Shown one piece after another: positions 42,704 through 51,682 of a stretch of 64,000 nt of DNA. The stretch's first letter is position 1. Each line of letters begins with the position of its first letter. Made by a program: the position numbers and the translations under genes. The stretch is from Verrucomicrobiales bacterium (GTDB lineage: Bacteria; Verrucomicrobiota; Verrucomicrobiia; Verrucomicrobiales; DEV007), in assembly GCA_029210205.1 (NCBI GenBank), contig JARGOD010000018.1, positions 1 to 64,000 on the forward strand. Reading direction: 5' to 3'. A model generated the notes under the pieces. That model did not search any database, was not told the origin of the DNA, and saw only the letters and a program-made list of their open reading frames with translations.

Positions 42704-42741
42704 AAACAGGGTTAGGTCGATGACCTAACCCTGTTTTGTTT
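42704..42741 (+). terminator. Rho-independent terminator of rpiB-glyA
   Basis: A perfect 15-bp stem (42704-42718 with 42722-42736) closes a 3-base loop and is followed by TGTTTTT. It lies 25 bases after the fusion stop. The core AACAGGGTT also occurs in the rpsI terminator stem, so the organism reuses this hairpin family. Confidence 0.9.
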
Positions 42742-42754
42742 TTAGAGGCGTAAA

Positions 42755-42873
42755 GATTGCCTGAAAAGTGACAAGTGAGTCGAATTTTGGATTGCAGCCC
42801 CTTGAAAATGGCCATTTTTAGGTAAAGCGGGCAATATTCGGATTGCAAATCGGTCAAAGATTGCGATTATTAT
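42755..42873 (+). promoter_or_regulatory. Repeat-rich upstream region of ilvB with a palindrome
   Basis: This stretch holds four GATTGC direct repeats (starting at 42755, 42790, 42841 and 42859) and a perfect 14-bp palindrome, AAAATGGCCATTTT (42805-42818). A weak promoter-like pair, TTGCAA at 42843 and TATTAT at 42868, would place the start near 42880. The layout looks like regulator binding sites for the ilv operon, but no regulator is known. Confidence 0.4.
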
Positions 42874-42895
42874 CCAAACAATCACCCATTTCCTT

Positions 42896-44644
42896 ATGGC
42901 GACGCAAAAACAAATTGAACTCGACGGCGCTCAGGCGCTCATTAAGACACTCGATGCTCTCGGCGTTGAATATGTCTTTGGCTATTCCGGTGGCGCTGCG
43001 CTTCCGATCTTCGATGCTCTCGAAACGGTCGAATCTGATATTAAGTTTGTCCTCACTCGCCACGAGCAGGGGGCGACTCACATGGCTGACGGCTACGCTC
43101 GCGCCACAGGTAAGCCGGCGGTGGTTCTCGTGACTTCAGGTCCCGGTGCCGGTAATACCATCACCGGTATCATGACGGCGCAGATGGATTCCGTGCCGAT
43201 GATTATCGTGACCGGTCAACAGGTGACCTGGATGCTCGGTAAAGACGCTTTTCAAGAGGCTGACATTTTTGGCATCACAATTCCGATCGTGAAGCACAAC
43301 TATTTGGTTCGCGAGACGAACGCGCTTCCCCGCATCGCGAAGGAGGCGTTTCATATCGCGACAACGGGTCGTCCCGGCCCGGTGTTGATCGACGTGCCGA
43401 AGAACATCAGCCAGTCGCCGTTCACGGCCGACTTTGAGGATGAGCTCGCAGCGGAGTTGGATCTCCCCGGTTACAAGCCGGAGAAAGCGATGGATGTTGA
43501 TTCTGTGTCCGTTGAGGAGGCTGCCCGTCTCATTAATCTAGCGAAGAAGCCGCTGATTCTTGCTGGCCATGGTGCCATGATTTCAGGCGCTGAGTCTGAA
43601 CTCATGGAGATTGCGAACAAGATGGAGTGTCCGGTGACGATGACCTTGCTGGGTAAGGGTGTTTTCCCTGAGTCCCATCCGCTTTCCCTCGGCATGCTGG
43701 GAATGCATGGCACTGCTTACGCGAACAAAGCGATTTGTGAATGTGATCTTATTTTCAATATTGGTTCCCGATTTGACGATCGTATCATCGGACAGGCCGA
43801 TAAGTTTGGCCATCAGGCGAAGATCATTCACGTCGATATTGATGTCGCAGAGATGGGCAAGATGATTGTCCCTGATGTGCAAGTGGTGGGCGATGCTAAA
43901 GCGGTTCTCCAGAAGCTTCTTCCAATGGTGGAGAAAGCTGACCACGCTGATTGGCTTGAGCACCTTAACGGCTACAAAAAGAAGTTTCCTCTCGGCTACA
44001 AGAAGCAGGGCGGGCTCCGCATGCAGCAGGTTCTCGACGAGATTCACGATCTCACCGACGGGAATGCGATTATTTCCACTGACGTGGGACAGCACCAGAT
44101 GTGGGCCGCTCAGTTCTACACCAACGACGCTTCCTTCAAGTGGCTCAGCTCCGGCGGAGCAGGCACGATGGGATTTGGATTTCCTGCGGCGATCGGGGCG
44201 CAGTTTGCCTGCCCGGATGAGACGGTGATTTCAGTTTCCGGCGATGGTGGCTTCCAAATGACTTTGTGCGAACTGGCGACGGCGGTGATTCACAAGTTAC
44301 CGATCAAGATTCTCGTTTTGAATAACCACTATCTTGGAATGGTGCGCCAGTGGCAGGAGCTTTTCTTCGACAATCGTGAGAGTGGAGTGGACCTCGAAGG
44401 TAATCCAGACTTCGTGAAATTGGCTGAGGCCTATGGAGCGAAGGGGATAAATATCAAGCGTCCTGCTGATGTGAGAAAGAAACTTCAGGAAGCGCTCGAC
44501 TACAATGATGGTCCGGTCGTCATCAATGCTGAATGTATTAAGACGGACAACGTGTTCCCGATGATCCCGGCCGGTGCCGCACTCGAAGACATGTTGATCG
44601 AGCCTCCGAAATACAAGATGGACAAGCCTATCGGCTCTACTTGA
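42896..44644 (+). CDS. ilvB: Acetolactate synthase, large (catalytic) subunit
   Basis: This 582-residue thiamine-diphosphate enzyme makes acetolactate and acetohydroxybutyrate for valine, leucine and isoleucine synthesis. The N-terminal ThDP region has VFGYSGGAALPIFDAL and the catalytic glutamate in TRHEQGATHMADGYARATG; the ThDP-diphosphate region is the VSGDGGFQM near residue 445 with the following NNHYLGMVRQWQ. It is the IlvB/IlvI type, cytoplasmic, and functions with the small subunit downstream (112 bases). The upstream region holds palindromic and repeated elements. Length and motifs are normal. Confidence 0.97.
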   Translation: MATQKQIELDGAQALIKTLDALGVEYVFGYSGGAALPIFDALETVESDIKFVLTRHEQGATHMADGYARATGKPAVVLVTSGPGAGNTITGIMTAQMDSVPMIIVTGQQVTWMLGKDAFQEADIFGITIPIVKHNYLVRETNALPRIAKEAFHIATTGRPGPVLIDVPKNISQSPFTADFEDELAAELDLPGYKPEKAMDVDSVSVEEAARLINLAKKPLILAGHGAMISGAESELMEIANKMECPVTMTLLGKGVFPESHPLSLGMLGMHGTAYANKAICECDLIFNIGSRFDDRIIGQADKFGHQAKIIHVDIDVAEMGKMIVPDVQVVGDAKAVLQKLLPMVEKADHADWLEHLNGYKKKFPLGYKKQGGLRMQQVLDEIHDLTDGNAIISTDVGQHQMWAAQFYTNDASFKWLSSGGAGTMGFGFPAAIGAQFACPDETVISVSGDGGFQMTLCELATAVIHKLPIKILVLNNHYLGMVRQWQELFFDNRESGVDLEGNPDFVKLAEAYGAKGINIKRPADVRKKLQEALDYNDGPVVINAECIKTDNVFPMIPAGAALEDMLIEPPKYKMDKPIGST

Positions 44645-44662
44645 TCAGCTTCGCTGAGTAAA

Positions 44663-44736
44663 AGGTTAAAGGTAGGAAGGTGCGAAAGTGCCAGGTCCGA
44701 GTCTTTTTCCTGCTCGGCACTTTTTACTTTTAACCT
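44663..44736 (+). ncRNA. Two-tier hairpin between ilvB and ilvN, possible attenuator
   Basis: Two perfect 8-bp stems nest: AGGTTAAA (44663-44670) with TTTAACCT (44729-44736), and AAAGTGCC (44685-44692) with GGCACTTT (44716-44723). A competing 5-bp stem, CCGAG (44697-44701) with CTCGG (44713-44717), shares bases with the inner one. A run of T follows GGCAC. This could be a translation or attenuation switch for ilvN; function unproved. Confidence 0.35.
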
Positions 44737-44756
44737 GTAACTTTCTACTTTCTGAA

Positions 44757-45302
44757 ATGAGCCAAACTATCACCACCACGGATAAGAAGCCGGCACCACG
44801 CCCTGATGTAGTTGGCGGACATACTTTGAGCATGTTCGTGAATAACGAGCCGGGTGTTCTCATGCGGATCTGTCAGATCTTTGCCCGCCGTGCTTACAAC
44901 ATCGATTCACTAGTCGTCTCCCAGGGGCGCGATCCCCAGTTCTCGAGACTGACGCTTGGCATCAGTGGCGATCCAGCCGGGTTGTCGCAGATCATTCTGC
45001 AGTGCGACAAGCTGATCGATGTGATTCATTGCTACGAGCATACGCCCGATGATTCGGTGACCCGGGAAATGGCGCTTGTGAAAGTGTCAGTCGATAGTGG
45101 GGAGAAGCGGACCGAAGTCCTTCAAATTGTCGAGCACTTCGGCGGAAAGACAGTCGACATGAGCGAGGGCTCGATGATCGTTCGGATCGAAGGCGCCAGC
45201 GATAAGGTTGATGCAGCCATTCGACTCCTCACCAATTACGACATTGTTGAGACGGTGCGAACCGGCAAGGTGGTGATGGCTCGTGGCGAGCAATCGACCT
45301 GA
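44757..45302 (+). CDS. ilvN: Acetolactate synthase, small (regulatory) subunit
   Basis: This 181-residue protein is the ACT-domain regulatory subunit, which binds valine for feedback control of the large subunit. The N-terminal ACT domain reads TLSMFVNNEPGVLMRICQIF, RRAYNIDSLVVSQGRDPQFS; the C-terminal half follows from RTEVLQIVEHFGGK. The ATG at 44757 is the natural start; a GTG at 44688 in the same frame would add 23 residues, six of them leucine, which looks more like a leader. It follows ilvB by 112 bases and is ended by a strong terminator. Confidence 0.96.
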   Translation: MSQTITTTDKKPAPRPDVVGGHTLSMFVNNEPGVLMRICQIFARRAYNIDSLVVSQGRDPQFSRLTLGISGDPAGLSQIILQCDKLIDVIHCYEHTPDDSVTREMALVKVSVDSGEKRTEVLQIVEHFGGKTVDMSEGSMIVRIEGASDKVDAAIRLLTNYDIVETVRTGKVVMARGEQST

Positions 45303-45330
45303 TTCTTTCCATACCCCTGGCTGGATTTTG

Positions 45331-45360
45331 AAGACGGAGCTTCGGCTCCGTCTTTTTTTT
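45331..45360 (+). terminator. Rho-independent terminator of ilvN
   Basis: The hairpin GACGGAGC (45333-45340), UUCG tetraloop, GCTCCGTC (45345-45352) is followed by eight T. The stem can be extended outward by two A-T pairs. It lies 28 bases after the ilvN stop. Confidence 0.96.
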
Positions 45361-45408
45361 GACCGAGAAAGGATTGCCGGGGAGGTGATCCTCAGAGTAA
45401 TTTGCGAT

Positions 45409-48378
45409 ATGTCCCGCATTCTCCTTCTCTGTCTTGCCTCTCTCGTCTCAGCCTCAACTGTAGTACAATCGCAGGTCCCTCCGAATGTTCAGCCACTTTG
45501 GGATGAACTTTTTGAGAAATGGGGGGCGAATGACCTCGTGGGTGCGGAGGAGGCGGTGAATCGCCTTGTTGAGGCTCTTGAGCCTGTTGCATCGGATTTC
45601 TCAAAAGGGATTGAGATGAATTCCGCTCTGCATAACAGGGCATCAATGAGGTATAACCTCGGAGATTATGCGGGGGCTGAAGCTGACTTGAAGCGGAGTG
45701 TTGAGCAGGCCCGTGGTATTCAACCTCCCGCCGGGCTTCCGGCAGCGGCAGCACCACAGCTGATGACGATGGTCGATGGTCGGGTTCGCATTAGTCTTCG
45801 CGGGCTCACGAACTTTTATCTGGCAGCAGGTGATTTGGAGCGGGCAACTGCTTCATTTCAGGAAGCGCTCGCGATTATCCCGCTCTGGAAAAAACAAGCC
45901 GCGGACAATCCCTCGATGGGATATCAAATCCTTGCGGCGGAAGTTTCTTCAATGGAAGGAACTTTTTACAGGGCAACGGGAGACTATCCGAAAGCGATGG
46001 AGGCTTTCCTGACCCGCGTCGAGGAAATCGATGGAGCCTGGGAGATGGTGCTCAAAATGCATGGTGGTCAGGAAAATGATTTCTCAGATTCCCTGAAAAT
46101 GAATTATCTACGTGCCCGGGCCAATCTGGTCATGGAAATGGCGGAGGTTGCGACCTTGCAGGGGAACCATAAAGAGGCGGTAGGATTTTGTGAAGAAGCC
46201 AGGGAAGCGGCAGCGGCTATGATGCCTCTCTATCGTAAATGGGCTGAGACGACGGTGGCGACAAATCCAGCGGTCGATAAAGAGATGATCGCGAAAACCT
46301 TGCAAGGGGTTGAGATCAACACCAACTATCTGATTTTTGAGCGGGCTGCGATCGTGTTTCGTGCTGCCGGTGAGGAGCAGGCTGCTCTGGACCTTATGCT
46401 CGAGGGCCTGAAGCGCCGCGGGGAGGATTTTAAAGTGCAGCGCATGCTGACTTTGGAATACAATGTGATTCGTCCCGAGGAGAGCCTGAAGTTGATCGGG
46501 GATCTCCAGGCAATTCTCGGTAAGTTTGATGACGCGGCAGAATCATATTCCAAAGCTATTGCTTTGATCGGTGAGCAGTATCCGGAAGGTCATCCCGCGG
46601 CACTGGATATCATGGAAAGTGAGGTCATGCTCGCGCAGAAAGGAGGCGACGAAAAGCTGGCGGTAGCGAAAGCGAAGGAAGTCTTTTCGGCGCGGATGAA
46701 GAATCTCGAGACAGTTCTCTCATTCGCAGATGAGGGACAGCGGCTGGCTTATCGGTCTTCGATTGATCCCTGGAGTCTTTTTGCAACTCTCGATGAACCG
46801 GATTTTCTCTACGAAGCTGTCCTGCGGAGCAAGGGTATTGTTCTTGAGTCTATTCTTGAAGACCGGGGACTCGCAAGGAAAGCGAGTGATCCTGAGCTGG
46901 CAAAGGATCTTGTCGTCTTGGAATCACTCCGCCGCGAGTTAATGGAGGCATTGCTGGGAGCTCGGAAGGAAATTGACACAGTCGCTTTGCGAAAGCGAAT
47001 CACGGAATTGGAGGGCAGCCTTTCAAAGGGGGATGATTCATTTGGCCGCGCGCGCGCCTCGTTAGAGACGACGGTCGCGGAAGTGGCAAAGGCGATTCCG
47101 AAAGATGCTGTTTTGATAGAGTATGTCCGCTACCGTGACTATTCAGCTCCGGGGCGTTTCGTGTCCCGCTACGGCGCGGTGGTGATCGAGCGGGGAGGGG
47201 ACCCTCAATTCTTTCCTCTCGGTGAGGCGGGGCAGATAGAAAAGGGTATGGAAATCTACGCAGATGCAGTTCGATCAAAAGCATCTGATGAAGAGATGAC
47301 TAAATTTCTGGGGGAACTCGGGGATCTAATTTGGACACCTCTCGCCGATGCTCTGCCGGATCCCGGCGATCGAATCATCTTATCCCCTGACGGAACATTA
47401 AACTTTTTCTCTTTTGCTACGCTCTTAGGAGACGGTGGCCGTTTTGCAGGGGAAATTTGGCCGATGACTTATGTCACGTCGGGACGCGACCTTTTGCGCG
47501 AGTCCAATTCAAAACGCAATGAGACGATGGAAATAATCGCAAACCCTGATTTCCAGACGCCGGCGACTGATGATGTCGCAGCGGAACGGTCTCCCGGTGG
47601 GGATGCTGCGGTTTCGATGAGAGGAGTTCTTGGGAGAATCGGGCTTTCGCCTCTGCCGGGAACGAAGGCGGAGGAGGAAGCTCTCAGGGAATTGATTCGT
47701 GAAGAGTGGAAGTGGGAAATTCACAGTCATCTCGAACTGGCCGCTACCGAAGTGGCCGTGAATAAGGTGGATTCACCGGGGGTGCTTCATCTCGCGACTC
47801 ACGGGTTTCATCTCCCGAGGACCGGCAAGGCGGATCCGCTCCAGCGAGCGCAACGATATTGGGATCCTAAAGTCGCGAGTCAGGCCGCCGCTGCTCTCGA
47901 TTCTTTCAGTGACGTTGTCCTCGATAATCCGATGCATCGCAGTGGGATTGCTCTTGCAGGTGCCGAAGCAACGTTGAAACAGTGGGGTGCCGGTCGGATC
48001 CTCGACACTTCGAAAGATGGTATTCTCACGGCGGAGGAAATGACCCAGCTCAACCTCGATGGAACCTGGATGGTCGTTCTTTCAGCCTGTGAAACCGGGC
48101 TTGGCGAAGCTCGGTCCGGTGAAGGGGTTCTCGGAATGCGTCGCGGATTAATGCAGGCGGGAGCGCAGCATCTTCTCCTGACCCTCTGGCCGGTTGCGGA
48201 CCGCGAGACAGCACTCTTCATGATTGATCTGTATCGAAATCTTAATGGAGGGAAGGCTTCCCCGGTCGAGATTGCGCCTGCGATTCAAGCGGCATATCTG
48301 AAAGCATTTCGCGAAGATAGGGGCGTGACTGCTGCGGTGCAGTTGGCAGGCCCTTTTATCCTCAGCTATCACCCCTGA
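45409..48378 (+). CDS. Secreted TPR-CHAT protein (caspase-like protease)
   Basis: This 989-residue protein has a signal peptide (SRILLLCLASLVSASTVVQS), TPR-like helical repeats through about residue 500, an intermediate helical linker, and a C-terminal CHAT domain. The catalytic dyad is present: H798 in HLATHGFHLP and C894 in VLSACETGLGEARSGEG. CHAT domains are caspase-like cysteine proteases or scaffolds, and several work in defence systems with gasdermins or CRISPR effectors, but this one is exported and has no adjacent partner gene. The ATG at 45409 is chosen for the signal peptide over an open frame back to 45283. Its stop is back to back with the convergent beta-helix gene at 48379. Confidence 0.85.
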   Translation: MSRILLLCLASLVSASTVVQSQVPPNVQPLWDELFEKWGANDLVGAEEAVNRLVEALEPVASDFSKGIEMNSALHNRASMRYNLGDYAGAEADLKRSVEQARGIQPPAGLPAAAAPQLMTMVDGRVRISLRGLTNFYLAAGDLERATASFQEALAIIPLWKKQAADNPSMGYQILAAEVSSMEGTFYRATGDYPKAMEAFLTRVEEIDGAWEMVLKMHGGQENDFSDSLKMNYLRARANLVMEMAEVATLQGNHKEAVGFCEEAREAAAAMMPLYRKWAETTVATNPAVDKEMIAKTLQGVEINTNYLIFERAAIVFRAAGEEQAALDLMLEGLKRRGEDFKVQRMLTLEYNVIRPEESLKLIGDLQAILGKFDDAAESYSKAIALIGEQYPEGHPAALDIMESEVMLAQKGGDEKLAVAKAKEVFSARMKNLETVLSFADEGQRLAYRSSIDPWSLFATLDEPDFLYEAVLRSKGIVLESILEDRGLARKASDPELAKDLVVLESLRRELMEALLGARKEIDTVALRKRITELEGSLSKGDDSFGRARASLETTVAEVAKAIPKDAVLIEYVRYRDYSAPGRFVSRYGAVVIERGGDPQFFPLGEAGQIEKGMEIYADAVRSKASDEEMTKFLGELGDLIWTPLADALPDPGDRIILSPDGTLNFFSFATLLGDGGRFAGEIWPMTYVTSGRDLLRESNSKRNETMEIIANPDFQTPATDDVAAERSPGGDAAVSMRGVLGRIGLSPLPGTKAEEEALRELIREEWKWEIHSHLELAATEVAVNKVDSPGVLHLATHGFHLPRTGKADPLQRAQRYWDPKVASQAAAALDSFSDVVLDNPMHRSGIALAGAEATLKQWGAGRILDTSKDGILTAEEMTQLNLDGTWMVVLSACETGLGEARSGEGVLGMRRGLMQAGAQHLLLTLWPVADRETALFMIDLYRNLNGGKASPVEIAPAIQAAYLKAFREDRGVTAAVQLAGPFILSYHP

Positions 48379-50877
48379 TCAGTTGCGCGACTGGAGGGTA
48401 TGCATTTCCTGAGCCAGCAACATGGCCATGGCTCCGGCCCGCTTGTCAGGTCCGGTAATCGGCACCCTTTGATAGTAATCTTCAAGGGTTGCCTGCTTGC
48501 CGGTGCCGGGGCAAACATTGACGAATGAACTTCCATCGAGGCTGATCAGTGTTTTGATCGTTTCCCATGCCGAGTAGAGCCTTGGCATCCAGGTGGAAGT
48601 ATCGAGCCTCTCTTCATTAATGCCCCGCGCGATGCAGTAAGCGATCATCGCGCTGGCGGTGAATTCAGGATAGGTGTCGGTCAAGTCGATCATTTGATGC
48701 CACAAGCCATCGATGTTCTGATACTGGGCGAGTGCTTCGAGATGAGAGTGAAGACTTTCGATAACGAAAGCACGTCCGGGGTGGTCTTCCGGGAGATGAT
48801 CGAGGATTTTCGTGAGACCGAGAGCTGGGAAGCCGTTACCGCGTCCCCACGCTGCTTCGTTGATTGGCGAGTGTCGATATAGCCCGTCTTCCCGCTGGCA
48901 GAGATCCTGAATGAAGCGCACATGCTTCAAGCATTGATCAAAGTAGCGATCCTCTCCACTGATCCTTCCGGCAGCCGCGAGAAGGGGGCCGGCCATGAAA
49001 ATCGAATCACTCATTTCATTGTGCCCCGGCATCGCTTCCCTAGGTTCTCCGCTTTCATGGAATGCCTGATCTGCGGCGCGCTGAACACGCTCCCTTGCCC
49101 ATGGTTCATCGATCCAGGTGTAGAGCAAATTTGCAGAGAGCTTCCCGGGATTGGTTGAGACCGGTGTCTCAAGATGGGACTCAGCAAGTTCGGATCCTGA
49201 ATGAGGTTTCGAAGCACGGATCCGGGCGATAATCGCAAGTCCATCGAGATAGGTTCCGTCGAAAGTGTTTCCGTAGACACTGGCGAGAGCTGCAAAGATT
49301 TCCTCGGGGCTCCGGCGGAGTCGTTTGTTCATCGCATCACTCGCGGAAGGCAGGTCCTCGCGCAAGTGTGAGAGAACCGAAGTCCGGGTCTCTCCTTCGC
49401 TCGTTTTTTCTGACAGGAATACATTCACGATACCAACGCCCGCGGGTGGGTGGGACCGGAGTGCTTCAGCGAGGGATCGACCTCCAGGGTTATCCGGCAC
49501 GAAGACTGAGTTGGGAGCGCAGAGCCCGATCCAGGTCCAGATTGCGCGGGCAGTTTCTGTTTGCGGATCGTTCTCTCTCGCAGCAGGCGGATAATTCAAT
49601 TCCGGGAGCGGACCGAGCAATCCAAACCAGTCATTCTCAGGGGAAATTTTCGCTGCAATTTCATTAGGATCATGCTTGTCAAAATGGATGATGCGATAAC
49701 TGCTCGAGCGGGGATTTCCGGTTCCGCCACCAACCCAGGCCATGAGAGGTGAACCATCAGGGTGACGCCCAATCGGGAAGGTTCGGTAGAGCTCCTCCGT
49801 GATGCGGGATGAAGGGTGCTTATCAAGCGTGAGGTCAGAGGTCGCCTTCAGCGTTTCATGGTCGATGAAGACCGTAACCCCGGCTCCGACGCTCCATTTT
49901 TTCTGACGGAGCGCGGACGTCTCGACACTTACCCGTCTGAGGACGAGGCTAGCGGAGTTTTCCTCGTTTCCGCGGATCGAAATAGGCAGGGAGTCGGCGG
50001 ACGGTTCAATGCGGCAGTCGGTGAGGCTGTGACGCCCCCCTTGAAACAGGACTTCGACACTCACACTTTGTCCGAAGAGGCAGTCCGTATAATAGGTGTC
50101 GGCGCGATTCACATCAGCAACGGCATGCTCGTTGCGGAGAAATTTTCCTCCGCGAATCCAGCAGGTTGAACTGTCGTGGGCACTGAACCCTTCGTCAAAG
50201 TTTTCAATGCCTGTGATGTTAAAAAATTGAATTCCTCTCGCATTGCCGTGGATATTGAAACCGTCGTTGAGGAAATGACGGGTGTTCAAATCGAAAACCT
50301 TGATGTTTCCGTGATCTCCTGACGTGGCCAGGCCATTGCCCCGCGTCGACCATTCGAGTCCTTCGATACTTCCGCGATAAGTTAGCCATCCTTCTTCCTC
50401 GTCGATGAGGTCCCAGCGGAACTCACCTTCTTTGAGGTCTTCGGTGGCCGGGAAATCAATGGGGTTAGCGCAAAGCCGACCCATCCTCTGCGCTGTGCCG
50501 TTAACAATGAGTAGGTGACGGTCCCAGCGTGTGCGTGGTAGTCGAATGCGATGAAGATCGTCGCCCAGAGCTTCCCATTGGTTTTCCGGAAGAGGGTCCG
50601 CGCCGGTGAGGGTGACGCCATTCCCTTCGATGACGATACCTGATTTAGGAGACTTCAGAGTGATGGACTGTCGGTAGAGTGCATTTGCAGGAAAGAGAAG
50701 AATACGGTCATCGGTTCCGGCTCGATTGATGGCGACTTGCGCAGTTTTGAGTGGCGCTGATTGAGAGCCGTCGTTGTCATCAGATCCCTGCTCGGGATGA
50801 ACGTGCCAGTCTTTGGTGTTACCTGAAGCACACGTGAGAAGAATCGCTGAACACAAATATATTCCGAATTGATGCAT
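48379..50877 (-). CDS. Beta-helix plus GH105-like unsaturated-uronate hydrolase fusion
   Basis: This 832-residue exported protein (signal FGIYLCSAILLTCASG) joins an N-terminal right-handed parallel beta helix (about 25-400; DWHVHPEQGSDDNDGSQSA, IVIEGNGVTLTGADPLP) to an (alpha/alpha)6 barrel of the GH88/GH105 kind. The barrel shows MPGHNEMSDSIFMAGPLLAA, AAWGRGNGFPALGLTKIL and DGLWHQMIDLTDTYPEFTAS. GH105 enzymes hydrolyse unsaturated rhamnogalacturonan or alginate-type fragments made by lyases, and the beta helix may bind or cut pectin-like polymer, so this looks like a two-step polysaccharide tool. It follows an inositol-monophosphatase-family gene by seven bases. Confidence 0.78.
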   Translation of the reverse strand: MHQFGIYLCSAILLTCASGNTKDWHVHPEQGSDDNDGSQSAPLKTAQVAINRAGTDDRILLFPANALYRQSITLKSPKSGIVIEGNGVTLTGADPLPENQWEALGDDLHRIRLPRTRWDRHLLIVNGTAQRMGRLCANPIDFPATEDLKEGEFRWDLIDEEEGWLTYRGSIEGLEWSTRGNGLATSGDHGNIKVFDLNTRHFLNDGFNIHGNARGIQFFNITGIENFDEGFSAHDSSTCWIRGGKFLRNEHAVADVNRADTYYTDCLFGQSVSVEVLFQGGRHSLTDCRIEPSADSLPISIRGNEENSASLVLRRVSVETSALRQKKWSVGAGVTVFIDHETLKATSDLTLDKHPSSRITEELYRTFPIGRHPDGSPLMAWVGGGTGNPRSSSYRIIHFDKHDPNEIAAKISPENDWFGLLGPLPELNYPPAARENDPQTETARAIWTWIGLCAPNSVFVPDNPGGRSLAEALRSHPPAGVGIVNVFLSEKTSEGETRTSVLSHLREDLPSASDAMNKRLRRSPEEIFAALASVYGNTFDGTYLDGLAIIARIRASKPHSGSELAESHLETPVSTNPGKLSANLLYTWIDEPWARERVQRAADQAFHESGEPREAMPGHNEMSDSIFMAGPLLAAAGRISGEDRYFDQCLKHVRFIQDLCQREDGLYRHSPINEAAWGRGNGFPALGLTKILDHLPEDHPGRAFVIESLHSHLEALAQYQNIDGLWHQMIDLTDTYPEFTASAMIAYCIARGINEERLDTSTWMPRLYSAWETIKTLISLDGSSFVNVCPGTGKQATLEDYYQRVPITGPDKRAGAMAMLLAQEMHTLQSRN

Positions 50878-50884
50878 TCAGTTT

Positions 50885-51658
50885 TCAGGTGTTGAGAATA
50901 TTCACGACTTCGTCTTTCAGGAGGCGATTAGTGGCGAGCGCTTCGCCGCCATTAATATTGCCTTCATTGCCGGCCCAATCTCCGAAGTATCCTCCGGCTT
51001 CACGAAAGATGGGCGGGAACGGGCCGCAATCCCATACTGCCATAACGGGATCGAGCATGACTTCGGCGCGACCGGTAGCAACGAGAAGGTAGCCATACGC
51101 ATCGCACCAACCGGCGTTGTAGTAGACTGCCTTCTGGAGGCGGTCCCAGGGCTCGCCTTTTCCATTTTGAGCGAAGTAGGCGGTGTCAATGTGCGCGCAG
51201 ACCGCTCGGTCAATTTTTCCCTCTTCTGAGACGTGACAGGGTTTTCCGTTCCAGCGTGCGCCAAGGCCTGTTCCTGCAACAATCATTTCATCAAGGGCAG
51301 GGAAGTAAGCGCAACCTACTTCGACCTTTCCGTTGATCTCAAGCGCAAGGAGGACGGCATAAAGGGGGACTCCATGAACGAAGGATTTTGTTCCGTCGAT
51401 CGGATCGATAATCCACCGGTGCGTTGAGTCGGTCTCGCTCTTAGTCTCGCCGAATTCTTCCCCGACAATTTGGTGATCCGGGAATGTTTCGGCAATCCGC
51501 TCCCGTATCAGCGTTTCTGCATTCCGGTCAGCGATCGTGACCGGCGTGTCGTCTCCTTTGAATTCTGCCGGAGCGAGGTCAGTGAGGAAATACTCGAGGG
51601 TTAAAGCACCCGCTTCCCGGGCGGTTTTTTCGGCAAATTCGAGGTAGGTTTCCAGCAT
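50885..51658 (-). CDS. Inositol monophosphatase-family phosphatase (HisN-like)
   Basis: This 257-residue enzyme has the full IMPase metal set: E67/E68 in IVGEEFGET, D85 and D88 in WIIDPIDGTKSF and an aspartate in AVWDCGPFPPIF. It resembles histidinol-phosphatase HisN as well as inositol monophosphatase and cannot be assigned to one. No signal peptide, so it is cytoplasmic. It lies seven bases before the glycosidase gene and 24 bases after the ThuA gene on the minus strand. Confidence 0.88.
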   Translation of the reverse strand: MLETYLEFAEKTAREAGALTLEYFLTDLAPAEFKGDDTPVTIADRNAETLIRERIAETFPDHQIVGEEFGETKSETDSTHRWIIDPIDGTKSFVHGVPLYAVLLALEINGKVEVGCAYFPALDEMIVAGTGLGARWNGKPCHVSEEGKIDRAVCAHIDTAYFAQNGKGEPWDRLQKAVYYNAGWCDAYGYLLVATGRAEVMLDPVMAVWDCGPFPPIFREAGGYFGDWAGNEGNINGGEALATNRLLKDEVVNILNT

Positions 51659-51682
51659 CGGAAAAAAGTAAGTGAAAGTCGG

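Noticed and set aside
44666-44863. Minus-strand small frame over the ilvB-ilvN gap
   Set aside because: It overlaps ilvN in antisense and has no recognisable feature; the hairpin is the better explanation.
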